Origin: Micromonospora inositola
GTDB lineage: Bacteria; Actinomycetota; Actinomycetes; Mycobacteriales; Micromonosporaceae
NCBI RefSeq assembly: GCF_900090285.1
Contig: NZ_LT607754.1
Span: 6,102,001-6,166,000, forward strand
Reading direction: 5' to 3'
DNA length: 64,000 bases
A program made the position numbers and the translations under genes. Of this stretch, positions 24,222 through 32,061 are shown in pieces (position 1 is the stretch's first letter; every line of letters starts with the position of its first letter). The notes under the pieces are model-generated. The model saw only the letters and a list, made by a program, of their open reading frames with translations. It had not been told where the DNA came from and did no database searches.

Positions 24222-26801
24222 GTGCTCTCCGACGTACCCCTCGACCTGCCGGTCCGGCCGGTGCTCCCGGCGCTGGTCGGGGCGCTGCGGGCGACCGGCG
24301 ACGCGGTGCTGGTGGCGCCGCCGGGCACCGGCAAGACGACCCTCGCCCCGCTCGCGGTGGCCGACGAGGTCGCCGGCCGGGTGCTGATCGCGCAGCCCCG
24401 CCGGGTCGCCGCCCGGGCCGCCGCCCGCCGGATGGCCGGCCTGCTCGGCGAGCCGGTGGGCGAACGGATCGGGTACGCGGTCCGGGGCGAGCGCCGGGTC
24501 GGACCGACGACCCGGGTCGAGGTGGTCACCACCGGCCTGCTGCTCCGCCGCCTGCACCGCGACCCGGAGCTGCCCGGGGTCGGCGCGGTGCTGCTCGACG
24601 AGTGCCACGAGCGGCAGCTCGACGCCGACCTGGCCCTGGCCTTCGCGGTGGAGGCCCGCGGCACGCTCCGCCCCGACCTGTGGCTGCTGGCGATGTCGGC
24701 CACCCCGCAGGCGGACCGGTTCGCCGCGCTGCTCGGCGCCGACGGGCGGCCCGCGCCGGTGGTCCGGGCGGAGGCTGCGCTGCACCCGGTCAGCCGGATC
24801 TGGGCGCCGCCGCCCCGGCCGATGGCCGCGCCGGGCGCGGGCCGGGTCGACCCGGCGCTGCTCGACCACGTGGCGGCGACCGTCCGGCGGGCGCTGCGCG
24901 AGCGGGACGGGGACGTCCTGGTGTTCCTGCCCGGCGCCGGTGAGATCGGCGCGGTCGCCGGCCGGCTGGCCGACCTGCGGGACCGGATCGCGCTGCTGCC
25001 GCTGCACGGCCGGCTGCCCGGGGCGGCGCAGGACGCGGCGCTACGCCCCGCCGATCGGCGCCGGGTGGTGCTGGCCACCGCGGTGGCGGAGAGCAGCCTG
25101 ACCGTGCCCGGGGTCCGGGTGGTGGTGGACGCCGGATTGAGCCGGGTGGCCCGCACCGACCTGGCCCGGGGACTCGGCGCGCTGGTGACCGTCCCGGTGT
25201 CCCGGGCGGCGGCCACCCAGCGGGCCGGCCGGGCCGGGCGGGAGGCCCCGGGCGCGGTCTACCGGTGCTGGTCGGAGGCGACGCACGCCCGGCTGGCGCC
25301 GCATCCGGAGCCGGAGATCGCCACCGCCGACCTCACCGGTTTCGCGCTGGAGCTGGCGGCCTGGGGCGACCCGGACGGCGCCGGGCTGGCCCTGCCCGAT
25401 CCCCCGCCGCCGGCCGCGATGGCGGTCGCCCGGGAGACCCTCACCGCCCTCGGGGCGGTTGACGCGGACGGGCGGATCACCGCCCGGGGCCGGGTCATCG
25501 CGTCGGTCGGGGCGCATCCCCGGCTGGCCCGGGCGCTGCTCGACGGGGCGGACCGGGTGGGCCCGGACCGCGCCGCCGAGGTGGTGGCGCTGCTCGCCGA
25601 GGAGACCGTCGCCGGGCCGGGCGACGACCTGACGGCCGCCTGGCGCCGGCTGCGCACGAACGTGGACCCGGCCGCCACCGCGCGCTGGCGCGCCGAGGTA
25701 CGCCGGCTCCGGTCCGCCCTGCCCGCCGGGACGCCCGCCGACCGCGTCCCCGACGGCGCGGACGGTGCGCGGGCCGGCGACGGATCGTCGCGGGCCGCCG
25801 CCGCGCGGGGAGGCCGCCTCCCCGACGACCTGGCCGCCGGGCTGGTGGTGGGTCTGGCGTACCCGGAACGTTTGGCCCGGGCGCGGCGGGCCGGCGGTTC
25901 GGCGTACCTGATGGCGGGCGGCACCGCCGCGGAGCTGGCGCCGGGGTCGGGCCTGGCCGGGTCGGCGTGGCTCGCGGTGGCCGTGGCCGACCGCTCTCCC
26001 GGCGCGCCGTCGGCCCGGGTCCGGCTCGCCGCGCCGGTGGACGAGGCGACCGCGCGGGAGGCGGGCGGCTCGCTGCTGCACACGGAGCGGGAAGTGGGCT
26101 GGTCCGGCGGGGACGTGGTGGCCCGGGAGGTGGTCCGGCTGGGCGCGGTCGAGCTGGTCGACCGGCCGCTGGCCGCGCCGGGGCCTGAGCTGGTCGCCGC
26201 GGCGGTGCTGACCGGCCTGCGCGAGGGCGGGCTGGGGCTGCTGACCTGGACCCCGGCGGCGACCGCGCTGCGCGCGCGGCTGGCGTTCTGCCGGCGGGCG
26301 CTCGGCGACGAGTGGCCGGACGTGGGCGACGCGGCGCTGCTGGCGGAGGCGCGGCGCTGGCTCGGCCCGGAGCTGGCCCGGGCCCGCCGCCGGGTCGACC
26401 TCGCCCGGATCGACGTCGCGTCGGCGCTGCGCCGGCTGCTGGACTGGCGGCAGGCGGCCCGGCTGGACGAGCTGGCCCCGGAGCGGCTGGCCGTGCCGAG
26501 CGGCTCCCGGGTCCGGGTGGGCTATGCCGACCCGGCCGCGCCGGTGCTCGCGGTGAAGCTCCAGGAGACCTTCGGCTGGCGGGAGGCGCCCCGGATCGCC
26601 GACGGCCGGGTGCCGGTGCTGCTGCACCTGCTCTCCCCCGCCGGCCGGCCGGTCGCGGTCACCGCAGACCTGCCGTCCTTCTGGCGGTCCGGCTATCCGC
26701 AGGTCCGGGCGGAGCTGCGGGGTCGCTACCCGCGGCACCCGTGGCCGGAGGACCCGACCACCGCGGAGCCCACCCGGCGGGCGGCGCCCCGGCGGCGCTG
26801 A
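24222..26801 (+). CDS. hrpB: ATP-dependent helicase HrpB
   Basis: An 859-residue DEAH-type helicase. Walker A is PPGTGKTTLAPLAV (about 27-40). The DEAH box is DECHERQLDADL, as in most HrpB proteins (DECH), and motif III is MSATPQADR. The second RecA domain ends with TQRAGRAGREAPG. The C-terminal third is the HrpB-specific part (DWRQAARLDELAPERL). HrpB is a predicted RNA helicase of uncertain role. The start is GTG 24222. It may be read with the DUF397 gene, only 23 bp upstream. Confidence 0.9.
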   Translation: MLSDVPLDLPVRPVLPALVGALRATGDAVLVAPPGTGKTTLAPLAVADEVAGRVLIAQPRRVAARAAARRMAGLLGEPVGERIGYAVRGERRVGPTTRVEVVTTGLLLRRLHRDPELPGVGAVLLDECHERQLDADLALAFAVEARGTLRPDLWLLAMSATPQADRFAALLGADGRPAPVVRAEAALHPVSRIWAPPPRPMAAPGAGRVDPALLDHVAATVRRALRERDGDVLVFLPGAGEIGAVAGRLADLRDRIALLPLHGRLPGAAQDAALRPADRRRVVLATAVAESSLTVPGVRVVVDAGLSRVARTDLARGLGALVTVPVSRAAATQRAGRAGREAPGAVYRCWSEATHARLAPHPEPEIATADLTGFALELAAWGDPDGAGLALPDPPPPAAMAVARETLTALGAVDADGRITARGRVIASVGAHPRLARALLDGADRVGPDRAAEVVALLAEETVAGPGDDLTAAWRRLRTNVDPAATARWRAEVRRLRSALPAGTPADRVPDGADGARAGDGSSRAAAARGGRLPDDLAAGLVVGLAYPERLARARRAGGSAYLMAGGTAAELAPGSGLAGSAWLAVAVADRSPGAPSARVRLAAPVDEATAREAGGSLLHTEREVGWSGGDVVAREVVRLGAVELVDRPLAAPGPELVAAAVLTGLREGGLGLLTWTPAATALRARLAFCRRALGDEWPDVGDAALLAEARRWLGPELARARRRVDLARIDVASALRRLLDWRQAARLDELAPERLAVPSGSRVRVGYADPAAPVLAVKLQETFGWREAPRIADGRVPVLLHLLSPAGRPVAVTADLPSFWRSGYPQVRAELRGRYPRHPWPEDPTTAEPTRRAAPRRR

Positions 26802-26805
26802 GAGG

Positions 26806-27531
26806 TTATTCGTCGACGATGTCGGCGATCACCACGGTGACGTTGTCCGGGCCGCCGGCGCGCAGGGCCAGGTCGATCAGCTGGCGGGCGCACGCCTCCC
26901 GGTCGGCCTGGCCGGGCAGCACCTCGGCGAGTGTGTCCGGGCGGACCACGTTGGAGAGGCCGTCGCTGCACAGCAGCCAGCGGTCGCCGGCCGACGGCAC
27001 CATCGTCGCGTACGTCGGGGAGACCTCGTCGCCCTGCAACGCCTGGGTGACCACCGCCCGGCGCGGGTGGCTGCTGGCCTGCTCGGCGGTGATCACACCC
27101 TGGTCGACGAGCATCTGCACGAAGGTGTCGTCGCGGGTGACCTGCTTGAGCACCCCTTCGCGGAACAGGTAGGCCCGGGAGTCGCCGACGTGGGCCAGGG
27201 CCAGGCAGCTCCCGGTCCGGGCGAAGAGCAGGGCGGTCAGTGTGGTGCCCATGCCCTGGCGTTCCGGATCCTCCTCCACCGCCTGGCGGATCCCCGCGGT
27301 GGCCAGCTCGATCCCGCTCTGCAGGGCGGCGACCAGCGCGTCCTCGGGGGTCTCCACGTCCAGCGGCCCGACCGCGTCGATCGCGATCCGGCTGGCCAGG
27401 TCACCGGCCGCCATGCCTCCCATGCCGTCGGCGACGGCGACGAGCCAGCTGCCGGCGTGGAGCGCGTCCTGGTTCCCGCTACGGATCAGCCCACGGTCGC
27501 TCGCCCCCACGGAACGAAGCTTCAGGGTCAT
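26806..27531 (-). CDS. PP2C-type protein serine/threonine phosphatase
   Basis: A 241-residue single-domain phosphatase. Metal-binding motifs are present: IRSGNQDAL, VADGMGGMAAGD, VGDSRAYL, LCSDGLSNVV and GGPDNVTVVIADI. This is the small PstP-like cytosolic form without a membrane domain. It may counter a Ser/Thr kinase encoded elsewhere. It converges on hrpB with only 4 bp between the stops. No clear ribosome site; translation begins at ATG 27531. Confidence 0.9.
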   Translation of the reverse strand: MTLKLRSVGASDRGLIRSGNQDALHAGSWLVAVADGMGGMAAGDLASRIAIDAVGPLDVETPEDALVAALQSGIELATAGIRQAVEEDPERQGMGTTLTALLFARTGSCLALAHVGDSRAYLFREGVLKQVTRDDTFVQMLVDQGVITAEQASSHPRRAVVTQALQGDEVSPTYATMVPSAGDRWLLCSDGLSNVVRPDTLAEVLPGQADREACARQLIDLALRAGGPDNVTVVIADIVDE

Positions 27532-27977
27532 GGGAGGCAGCCTGCCAGGCGAAGGGCGCAGTTGTCTCTAGGAGATCAGGACGATGCCGTGTGGCGCGGT
27601 GAATCTCACTGTCCGTCGCGCGGCCGACCCGTCGCTCAGCTCATCGGGTCGGATCGATTGACAGCGGCGAGACGCGCTGGAAACATCGGGCTGCTGTGGG
27701 AGCGCTCCCGGATTCCCCGCCGCACTCCCACACGAGCGGCTGAACGGCACCGCCTGCATCGTCTCCTGACCTGGCGCGGCGCCGAGCGAGGACCCTCTGG
27801 CCGGACGCTACAGAGCTGATGACGTGAACGATTCAGCGGCGCGGGACCCGGCCGGCCGACGGTGGCCGGGGCCCCTCCCTGATTCACCCACGACATCAGC
27901 TCCACCGCGCGCCGGCACCAGGCGAAGAGCAGTTCATCTTCTTCATGGTGTTTCTCCTTCTCGGTCGGTGACACGGG
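27532..27977. other. Gene-poor region
   Basis: No convincing intact gene. The base composition is mixed and third-position bias is weak. Leftward there is a strong ribosome site GAAGGAG 7 nt before an ATG at 27946, but that frame closes after 16 codons. Another frame through the same stretch looks coding-like to about 27840. The region may hold a broken gene next to the two frameshifted genes on its right. Confidence 0.4.
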
Positions 27978-28483
27978 GTGTTCCATCAGGGACTTGTCGT
28001 CGCCACCCGGCTCCGCTGGACCAGCCGCGACGCCGCCGCGGCCACCGTCCGCCGCGGGGTCGTCCAGGAGTACCCGCTCCCGGACGCGCCGGCCGACGGG
28101 ATCACCGTGCACGACGTGCTGCTGGACGAGGCCACCGGTTACCGGCCGACGGACCGCCTCGGGTCCGGTGACGCGGCGGTCCGCGAGGCGGGCCTCTGGG
28201 TCGAGTGGCGCGGCGGCGCGGCGGCGGTGGACCACCTCCCGAGCCGGGCCTCGTACCCGGTCCGGCGGGCCCGCACCCGGTTGTTCTCCCTCGCGCCGGG
28301 CCAGCGCGGACGCTGGCGGGCGAACTTCCGTTTCACCGGATGCGCCTGCTCCGCCCGCTGGTGGTACGAACAGTGGACCGTGCAGGTCGCCCACGCCCCG
28401 GCCTCTTTCACGCCGCGCGGTACGCCCGCGACGTGGACCACCGGGTGCACCTCTACGGGGGTCCACGCCCCGGCCAACGCTGA
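27978..28483 (+). pseudogene. Frameshifted hypothetical gene
   Basis: From GTG 27978 the frame is coding-like (TRLRWTSRDAAAATV, then WWYEQWTVQVAHAP) up to about 28400. The coding signal then passes to the frame two positions over (FHAARYARDVDHRVHLYGG) and stops at 28483. One missing base near 28396-28404, in a CCCCGG run, would restore a single protein of about 168 residues. No family recognised. It is either a sequencing error or a true frameshift; the neighbour shows the same kind of defect. Confidence 0.5.
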
Positions 28484-28487
28484 CGGG

Positions 28488-28999
28488 TCAGCCGACGGTC
28501 CGGCGCATGGCGACCCGCTCGGCCGGGTCCAGTCCCATCGCGGCCTCGGCGGCCAGCAGCTCGGTCAGCCCCGGCGTGACCTGCGCCCCAGTCAACTCCC
28601 GGAACCCGCACCGGGCGTAGTACGGCCCGTTCCAGGGCACGTTCCGGAACGTGGTCAGCGTCAACGCCGGCAGGCCCTGGTCGGCGGCCCACCCGGCCAC
28701 GTCGTCGAGCAGTCTCCGCCCGATCCCCCGCCGGCGTACGCCGGGTCGACGCTGAGCTGCTGGACGTGCGCGCAGCCGTCCACCAGGTCGAGCACGGCGA
28801 AGGCGAGCGGCCGGTCCGCGGCGTCAACCGCCACCCGGAGTCGCCCGGCCCGCTGGCAGGTGGCGAGCACGTCCAGCGGCAGCGGTGGCATGTCGGCGAC
28901 GTCGACCATGCCGATCTCCCGGAACGGCGCCCCGGAGGCCGGCTCCATCCGCTGCACCTCAATCAACTCGTCCGGCCGGGCGATCCTGATGCTCCCCAC
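28488..28999 (-). pseudogene. Frameshifted GNAT acetyltransferase
   Basis: The gene starts at GTG 28999 and reads as a GNAT ([16 protein letters not shown], then [13 protein letters not shown]) until about 28730. From there the frame shifts by one to [20 protein letters not shown] and [10 protein letters not shown], the rest of the same domain, ending at 28488. One lost base in the C5 run at 28725-28729 explains it: adding it back gives the acetyl-CoA loop [12 protein letters not shown]. The intact product would be about 170 residues. Substrate unknown. Confidence 0.7.
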
Positions 29000-29070
29000 G
29001 CCGCCGAGCCAAGCAGAGCGGCGCGATCCGGGCCAGCGTGTTTTTCCGCCCCATCCCGTACCGTGCACCG

Positions 29071-29679
29071 GTGCTCCTGTCCCTGCCGCCCGGCCACTTC
29101 CGCGCGTACCTGTTCGACTGCGACGGCACCATCGCCGACTCGATGCCGCTGCACTACGCCGCCTGGCGGTCGGCGCTGGACGAGTGGGGCTGCGAGTTCC
29201 CCGAGGACCTGTTCTACGCCTGGGGCGGCCGGCCGGTCGCCGACATCGTCGCCACGCTCAACGAGCGGCACGGGCTGGCCATGCCGGTCGACACGGTCGC
29301 GCGGCGGCGGGAGGCGCTGTACCAGCGGTCGCTGCCCGAACTGACCGCCGTACCCGAGGTGCTCGCGCACATCGAGGACGCCCACGGGCGGTACCCGTTC
29401 GCGGTCGTCTCCGGCAGCACCCGGGAGTCCGTCACCGCCTCGCTCACCACGCTCGGCCTGCTCGACCGGTTCGACGTGCTGGTCTGCGCCGGCGACTACG
29501 CGCGGGCCAAGCCCGACCCGGAGGCCTTCCTCGTCGCCGCCCGGCTGCTCGGCGTACCCCCGGAGTCCTGCCTCGTCTTCGAAGACACCGACCTGGGTAT
29601 CGCGGCGGCCACCGCGGCCGGCATGGCGTCGGTCCGCGTACCGCAGCCCGCAGAGCGGGCCGTGACCGGTCTCCTGTGA
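29071..29679 (+). CDS. HAD-family hydrolase (beta-phosphoglucomutase-like)
   Basis: A 202-residue HAD phosphatase. Motif I is FDCDGT (D16, D18), then a helical cap with [10 protein letters not shown]. Motif II is [10 protein letters not shown], motif [12 protein letters not shown] and motif [13 protein letters not shown]. This layout matches the beta-phosphoglucomutase/phosphatase branch; the substrate is unknown. GTG 29071 is chosen because TACCGT (29059-29064) lies 6 nt upstream, fitting a leaderless transcript; the frame is open a little further upstream. Confidence 0.85.
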   Translation: MLLSLPPGHFRAYLFDCDGTIADSMPLHYAAWRSALDEWGCEFPEDLFYAWGGRPVADIVATLNERHGLAMPVDTVARRREALYQRSLPELTAVPEVLAHIEDAHGRYPFAVVSGSTRESVTASLTTLGLLDRFDVLVCAGDYARAKPDPEAFLVAARLLGVPPESCLVFEDTDLGIAAATAAGMASVRVPQPAERAVTGLL

Positions 29680-29736
29680 CCGGCGTCGCGTCGCCAGGGA
29701 CGGCCGGTCCGGCCGGCCCTGCCTAGGGTCGGTGGC

Positions 29737-31056
29737 ATGGCCGTCGATGAGGACGCCGCAGCTCCGCCACGGCCGCCGCGTGGGCTGAGGAGAATCCTGG
29801 GCGGGCCAGCCTCGCCGATCCCGCCGCCCGGGCGGCTGCGCACCCTCTCCCTGGCCACCCTGGCCAACACGGTCGGCTCGGGGCTGTGGCTGGCCGGCGC
29901 GGCCCTCTACCTCACCCGCGACGTGGGGCTCTCCGCCGCCTCGGTCGGCGCCGGGCTCACCGTCGCCGGGCTGGTCGGGCTGACCGCCAGCGTGCCGCTG
30001 GGCAGCCTCGCCGACCGGCGCGACCCGCGTACGCTCCGGGCGGTCCTGCAGCTGTGCCAGGCCGCGGTCGCCGCGTCGTACCTGCTGGTCGGCTCGTTCC
30101 CGGTGTTCCTCGTGGTGGCGGTGCTCGACGCGCTGCTCACCTCCGGCAACCTCGCCGTCCGCGCCGCGCTGGTCGCCGCCGTCGGCGGTCCCGAGGGACG
30201 GGTGCACGCCTTCGCCACGCTGCGGGCGGTGGCGAACCTGGGCATCGCGGTCGGGGCGGGGCTGGCCGGGTTCGCGCTGGCCGCCGACACGCACCTGGCG
30301 TACCAGGTGCTGGTGGCCGGCAACTCGGCCACCTACCTGCTGTCGGCGGCGCTGCTGCTGCGGCTGCCGGCCTACCCACCGGCCCCGCGCGACGGCACGG
30401 CCGCCCCGCGCCGGGGGCGGGCGCTGCGCGACGGACGCTTCCTCGCGGTGAGCGGGGCGTCGGCGGTGCTCGCCCTGCACTGGACGGTGCTCACGCTCGT
30501 CCTGCCGCTGTGGGCGGTGACCCGGGCCGGCGCGCCCCCGCCCGTGGTGTCGGCGGTGCTGCTGACCAACACGGTGCTCACCGTGCTGCTGGCGGTGCGG
30601 CTGAGCCGCGGCGCGGACGCCGCCGTGCCGGCGGCCCGGCAGCTGCGCCGGGCCGGCCTGGCGCTGGCCACGGCGATGCTGCTGTACGCCGCCACCGCCG
30701 GGCTGCCCACCGCCCTGGCGGTCGCGCTCCTGCTGGGCGCCACCGTCGTCTACACCGTCGGCGACCTGTGGCACGGCACCGCCGGAGCCGGGCTGGCCTA
30801 CGACCTGGCTCCGCCGGAGGCCGTCGGCGCCTACCAGGGGGCGGACGGGATGCTCGCCGGCCTGGCCCGGGCGGTCGGCCCGGCCCTGCTGACCCTGGTG
30901 ATCCTCGACGGCGGGGTGCCCGGCTGGCTGGCGGTGGCGGCGCTCTTCGCCGTCGTCGGCGTGACCGTCCCGCCGCTGACCAGGTGGGCGCTGGCCGGCC
31001 GGCGGTCGGCGGTCGCGGCCGGGAAGACCGACGACGGACCCGCGGACCCGGTGTAG
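29737..31056 (+). CDS. MFS transporter
   Basis: A 439-residue protein with 12 predicted helices. The loop between helices 2 and 3 carries GSLADRRDPRTLR, the conserved MFS motif A. Many such actinobacterial proteins export drugs, but the substrate cannot be inferred. The ATG at 29737 lies 7 nt after TAGGGT (29724-29729), suggesting a leaderless mRNA. The GNAT gene begins 4 bp after its stop, so the two are likely one unit. Confidence 0.85.
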   Translation: MAVDEDAAAPPRPPRGLRRILGGPASPIPPPGRLRTLSLATLANTVGSGLWLAGAALYLTRDVGLSAASVGAGLTVAGLVGLTASVPLGSLADRRDPRTLRAVLQLCQAAVAASYLLVGSFPVFLVVAVLDALLTSGNLAVRAALVAAVGGPEGRVHAFATLRAVANLGIAVGAGLAGFALAADTHLAYQVLVAGNSATYLLSAALLLRLPAYPPAPRDGTAAPRRGRALRDGRFLAVSGASAVLALHWTVLTLVLPLWAVTRAGAPPPVVSAVLLTNTVLTVLLAVRLSRGADAAVPAARQLRRAGLALATAMLLYAATAGLPTALAVALLLGATVVYTVGDLWHGTAGAGLAYDLAPPEAVGAYQGADGMLAGLARAVGPALLTLVILDGGVPGWLAVAALFAVVGVTVPPLTRWALAGRRSAVAAGKTDDGPADPV

Positions 31057-31060
31057 CAGC

Positions 31061-31603
31061 ATGTCGGCCATGAGCGATCAACGGACCATCACCATCCGGC
31101 CCGGCGGAGCCAACGACGCGGCCACCGTGCTGCGGCTGCTCGACCGCGCCACCGCCTGGCTGGTGGCCCACGGCCGGACCGGCCAGTGGGGCACCGAGCC
31201 GGCGTCGACCGACCCGCGCCGGATCGCCCAGGCCGACGCCTGGGCGACGGGCGGCGGACTGCACCTGGCGGTGCTCGACGACATCCCGGTCGGCGCGCTG
31301 GTGGTCGGTTCCGCCACCGATTACGTCCCCCCGGCCACCGAGCCCGAGCTGTACGTCAACCTGCTGGTCACCGACCGGGCGCACGCCGGCCTGGGGATCG
31401 GGGCGCGGCTGCTGGAGCACGCCGCGGAGCTGGCCCGGGCGCGCGGGCTGGGGCTGCTGCGGGTGGACTGCTACGGCGGGGACGACCGGGCGCTGGTCCG
31501 CTTCTACGAGGGCTGCGGCTTCACCGCCACCGACCCGTTCACCGTCGAGCGCCCGGGTCGGGAGCCCTGGCCCGGCCAGGTCCTCGCCCGCCGCCTCGGC
31601 TGA
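31061..31603 (+). CDS. GNAT N-acetyltransferase
   Basis: A 180-residue acetyltransferase. The central part has LYVNLLVTDRAHAGLGIGARLLEHA (acetyl-CoA loop), then LLRVDCYGGDDRALVRFYEGCGF, typical of GNATs. The two candidate starts, ATG 31061 and 31070, are in frame; the second gives a cleaner N-terminus. It is probably co-transcribed with the MFS gene, 4 bp upstream. If so it may modify a compound exported by that transporter; that is inference. Confidence 0.82.
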   Translation: MSAMSDQRTITIRPGGANDAATVLRLLDRATAWLVAHGRTGQWGTEPASTDPRRIAQADAWATGGGLHLAVLDDIPVGALVVGSATDYVPPATEPELYVNLLVTDRAHAGLGIGARLLEHAAELARARGLGLLRVDCYGGDDRALVRFYEGCGFTATDPFTVERPGREPWPGQVLARRLG

Positions 31604-31607
31604 GCGC

Positions 31608-31775
31608 TCACACGTCGACGTCGACGGGGACGCCCGGCGGCAGCCAGCGGACGGCCCGCCGGACCGGCTCGGGAGTTCGGGCGAACGCCTGCTCCACCGC
31701 CTGCCGACCCTCCCGGAAGCGCTGTGACCGCCCCGACGGCGGCCGCTCCCAGTGTCGCGCCGGCCGGGCGCGGCG
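31608..31775 (-). pseudogene. Coding-like sequence in frame after the UBP gene stop
   Basis: After the TGA of the UBP zinc-finger gene (31776-31778), the same frame stays open for 55 codons to a second TGA at 31608-31610. It has GC-biased third positions and a protein-like end (REGRQAVEQAFARTPEPVRR, then WLPPGVPVDVDV). There is no start codon near its beginning. It may be the tail of a lost gene, a once-fused extension of the zinc finger, or a readthrough extension. Confidence 0.35.
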
Positions 31776-32033
31776 TCAGCCGATCTCCTCGTCGACGAAG
31801 CACCAGCGCCACGTCTCCCCCGGCTGGATCGACCGCATCACCGGGTGCCCGGTGGCCTCGAAGTGCTTCGTCGCGTGCTGGTTCGGCGAGGAGTCGCAAC
31901 AGCCGATGTGCCCGCAGGTCAGGCAGCCCCGCAGGTGCACCCAGTCGGCGTTGCCGATGGCCAGGCAGTCCGGGCACTCGTCGGTGGGCTTCGGTTCGAC
32001 CAGGGCCCCTTCGGCCAGATGCGGACAGCTCAT
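31776..32033 (-). CDS. UBP-type zinc finger protein (85 aa)
   Basis: A small protein made almost only of a zf-UBP domain. The metal ligands lie in CPHL near the N-terminus, then CPDC, LRGCLTCGHIGCC and HATKHFEATGHP. In eukaryotes this fold binds the free ubiquitin C-terminus; in bacteria its function is unknown, and it often sits beside Na+/H+ antiporter genes or is fused to them, as I recall. Here it follows the antiporter by 28 bp. A GGGGGGA ribosome site precedes ATG 32033. Confidence 0.88.
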   Translation of the reverse strand: MSCPHLAEGALVEPKPTDECPDCLAIGNADWVHLRGCLTCGHIGCCDSSPNQHATKHFEATGHPVMRSIQPGETWRWCFVDEEIG

Positions 32034-32061
32034 CGGTCATCCCCCCACTCGACTCGGCTGC

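Noticed and set aside
28963..31071. Leftward open frame of 702 codons
   Set aside because: Antisense to the HAD and MFS genes. Low complexity (Gly, Arg, Gln, His).
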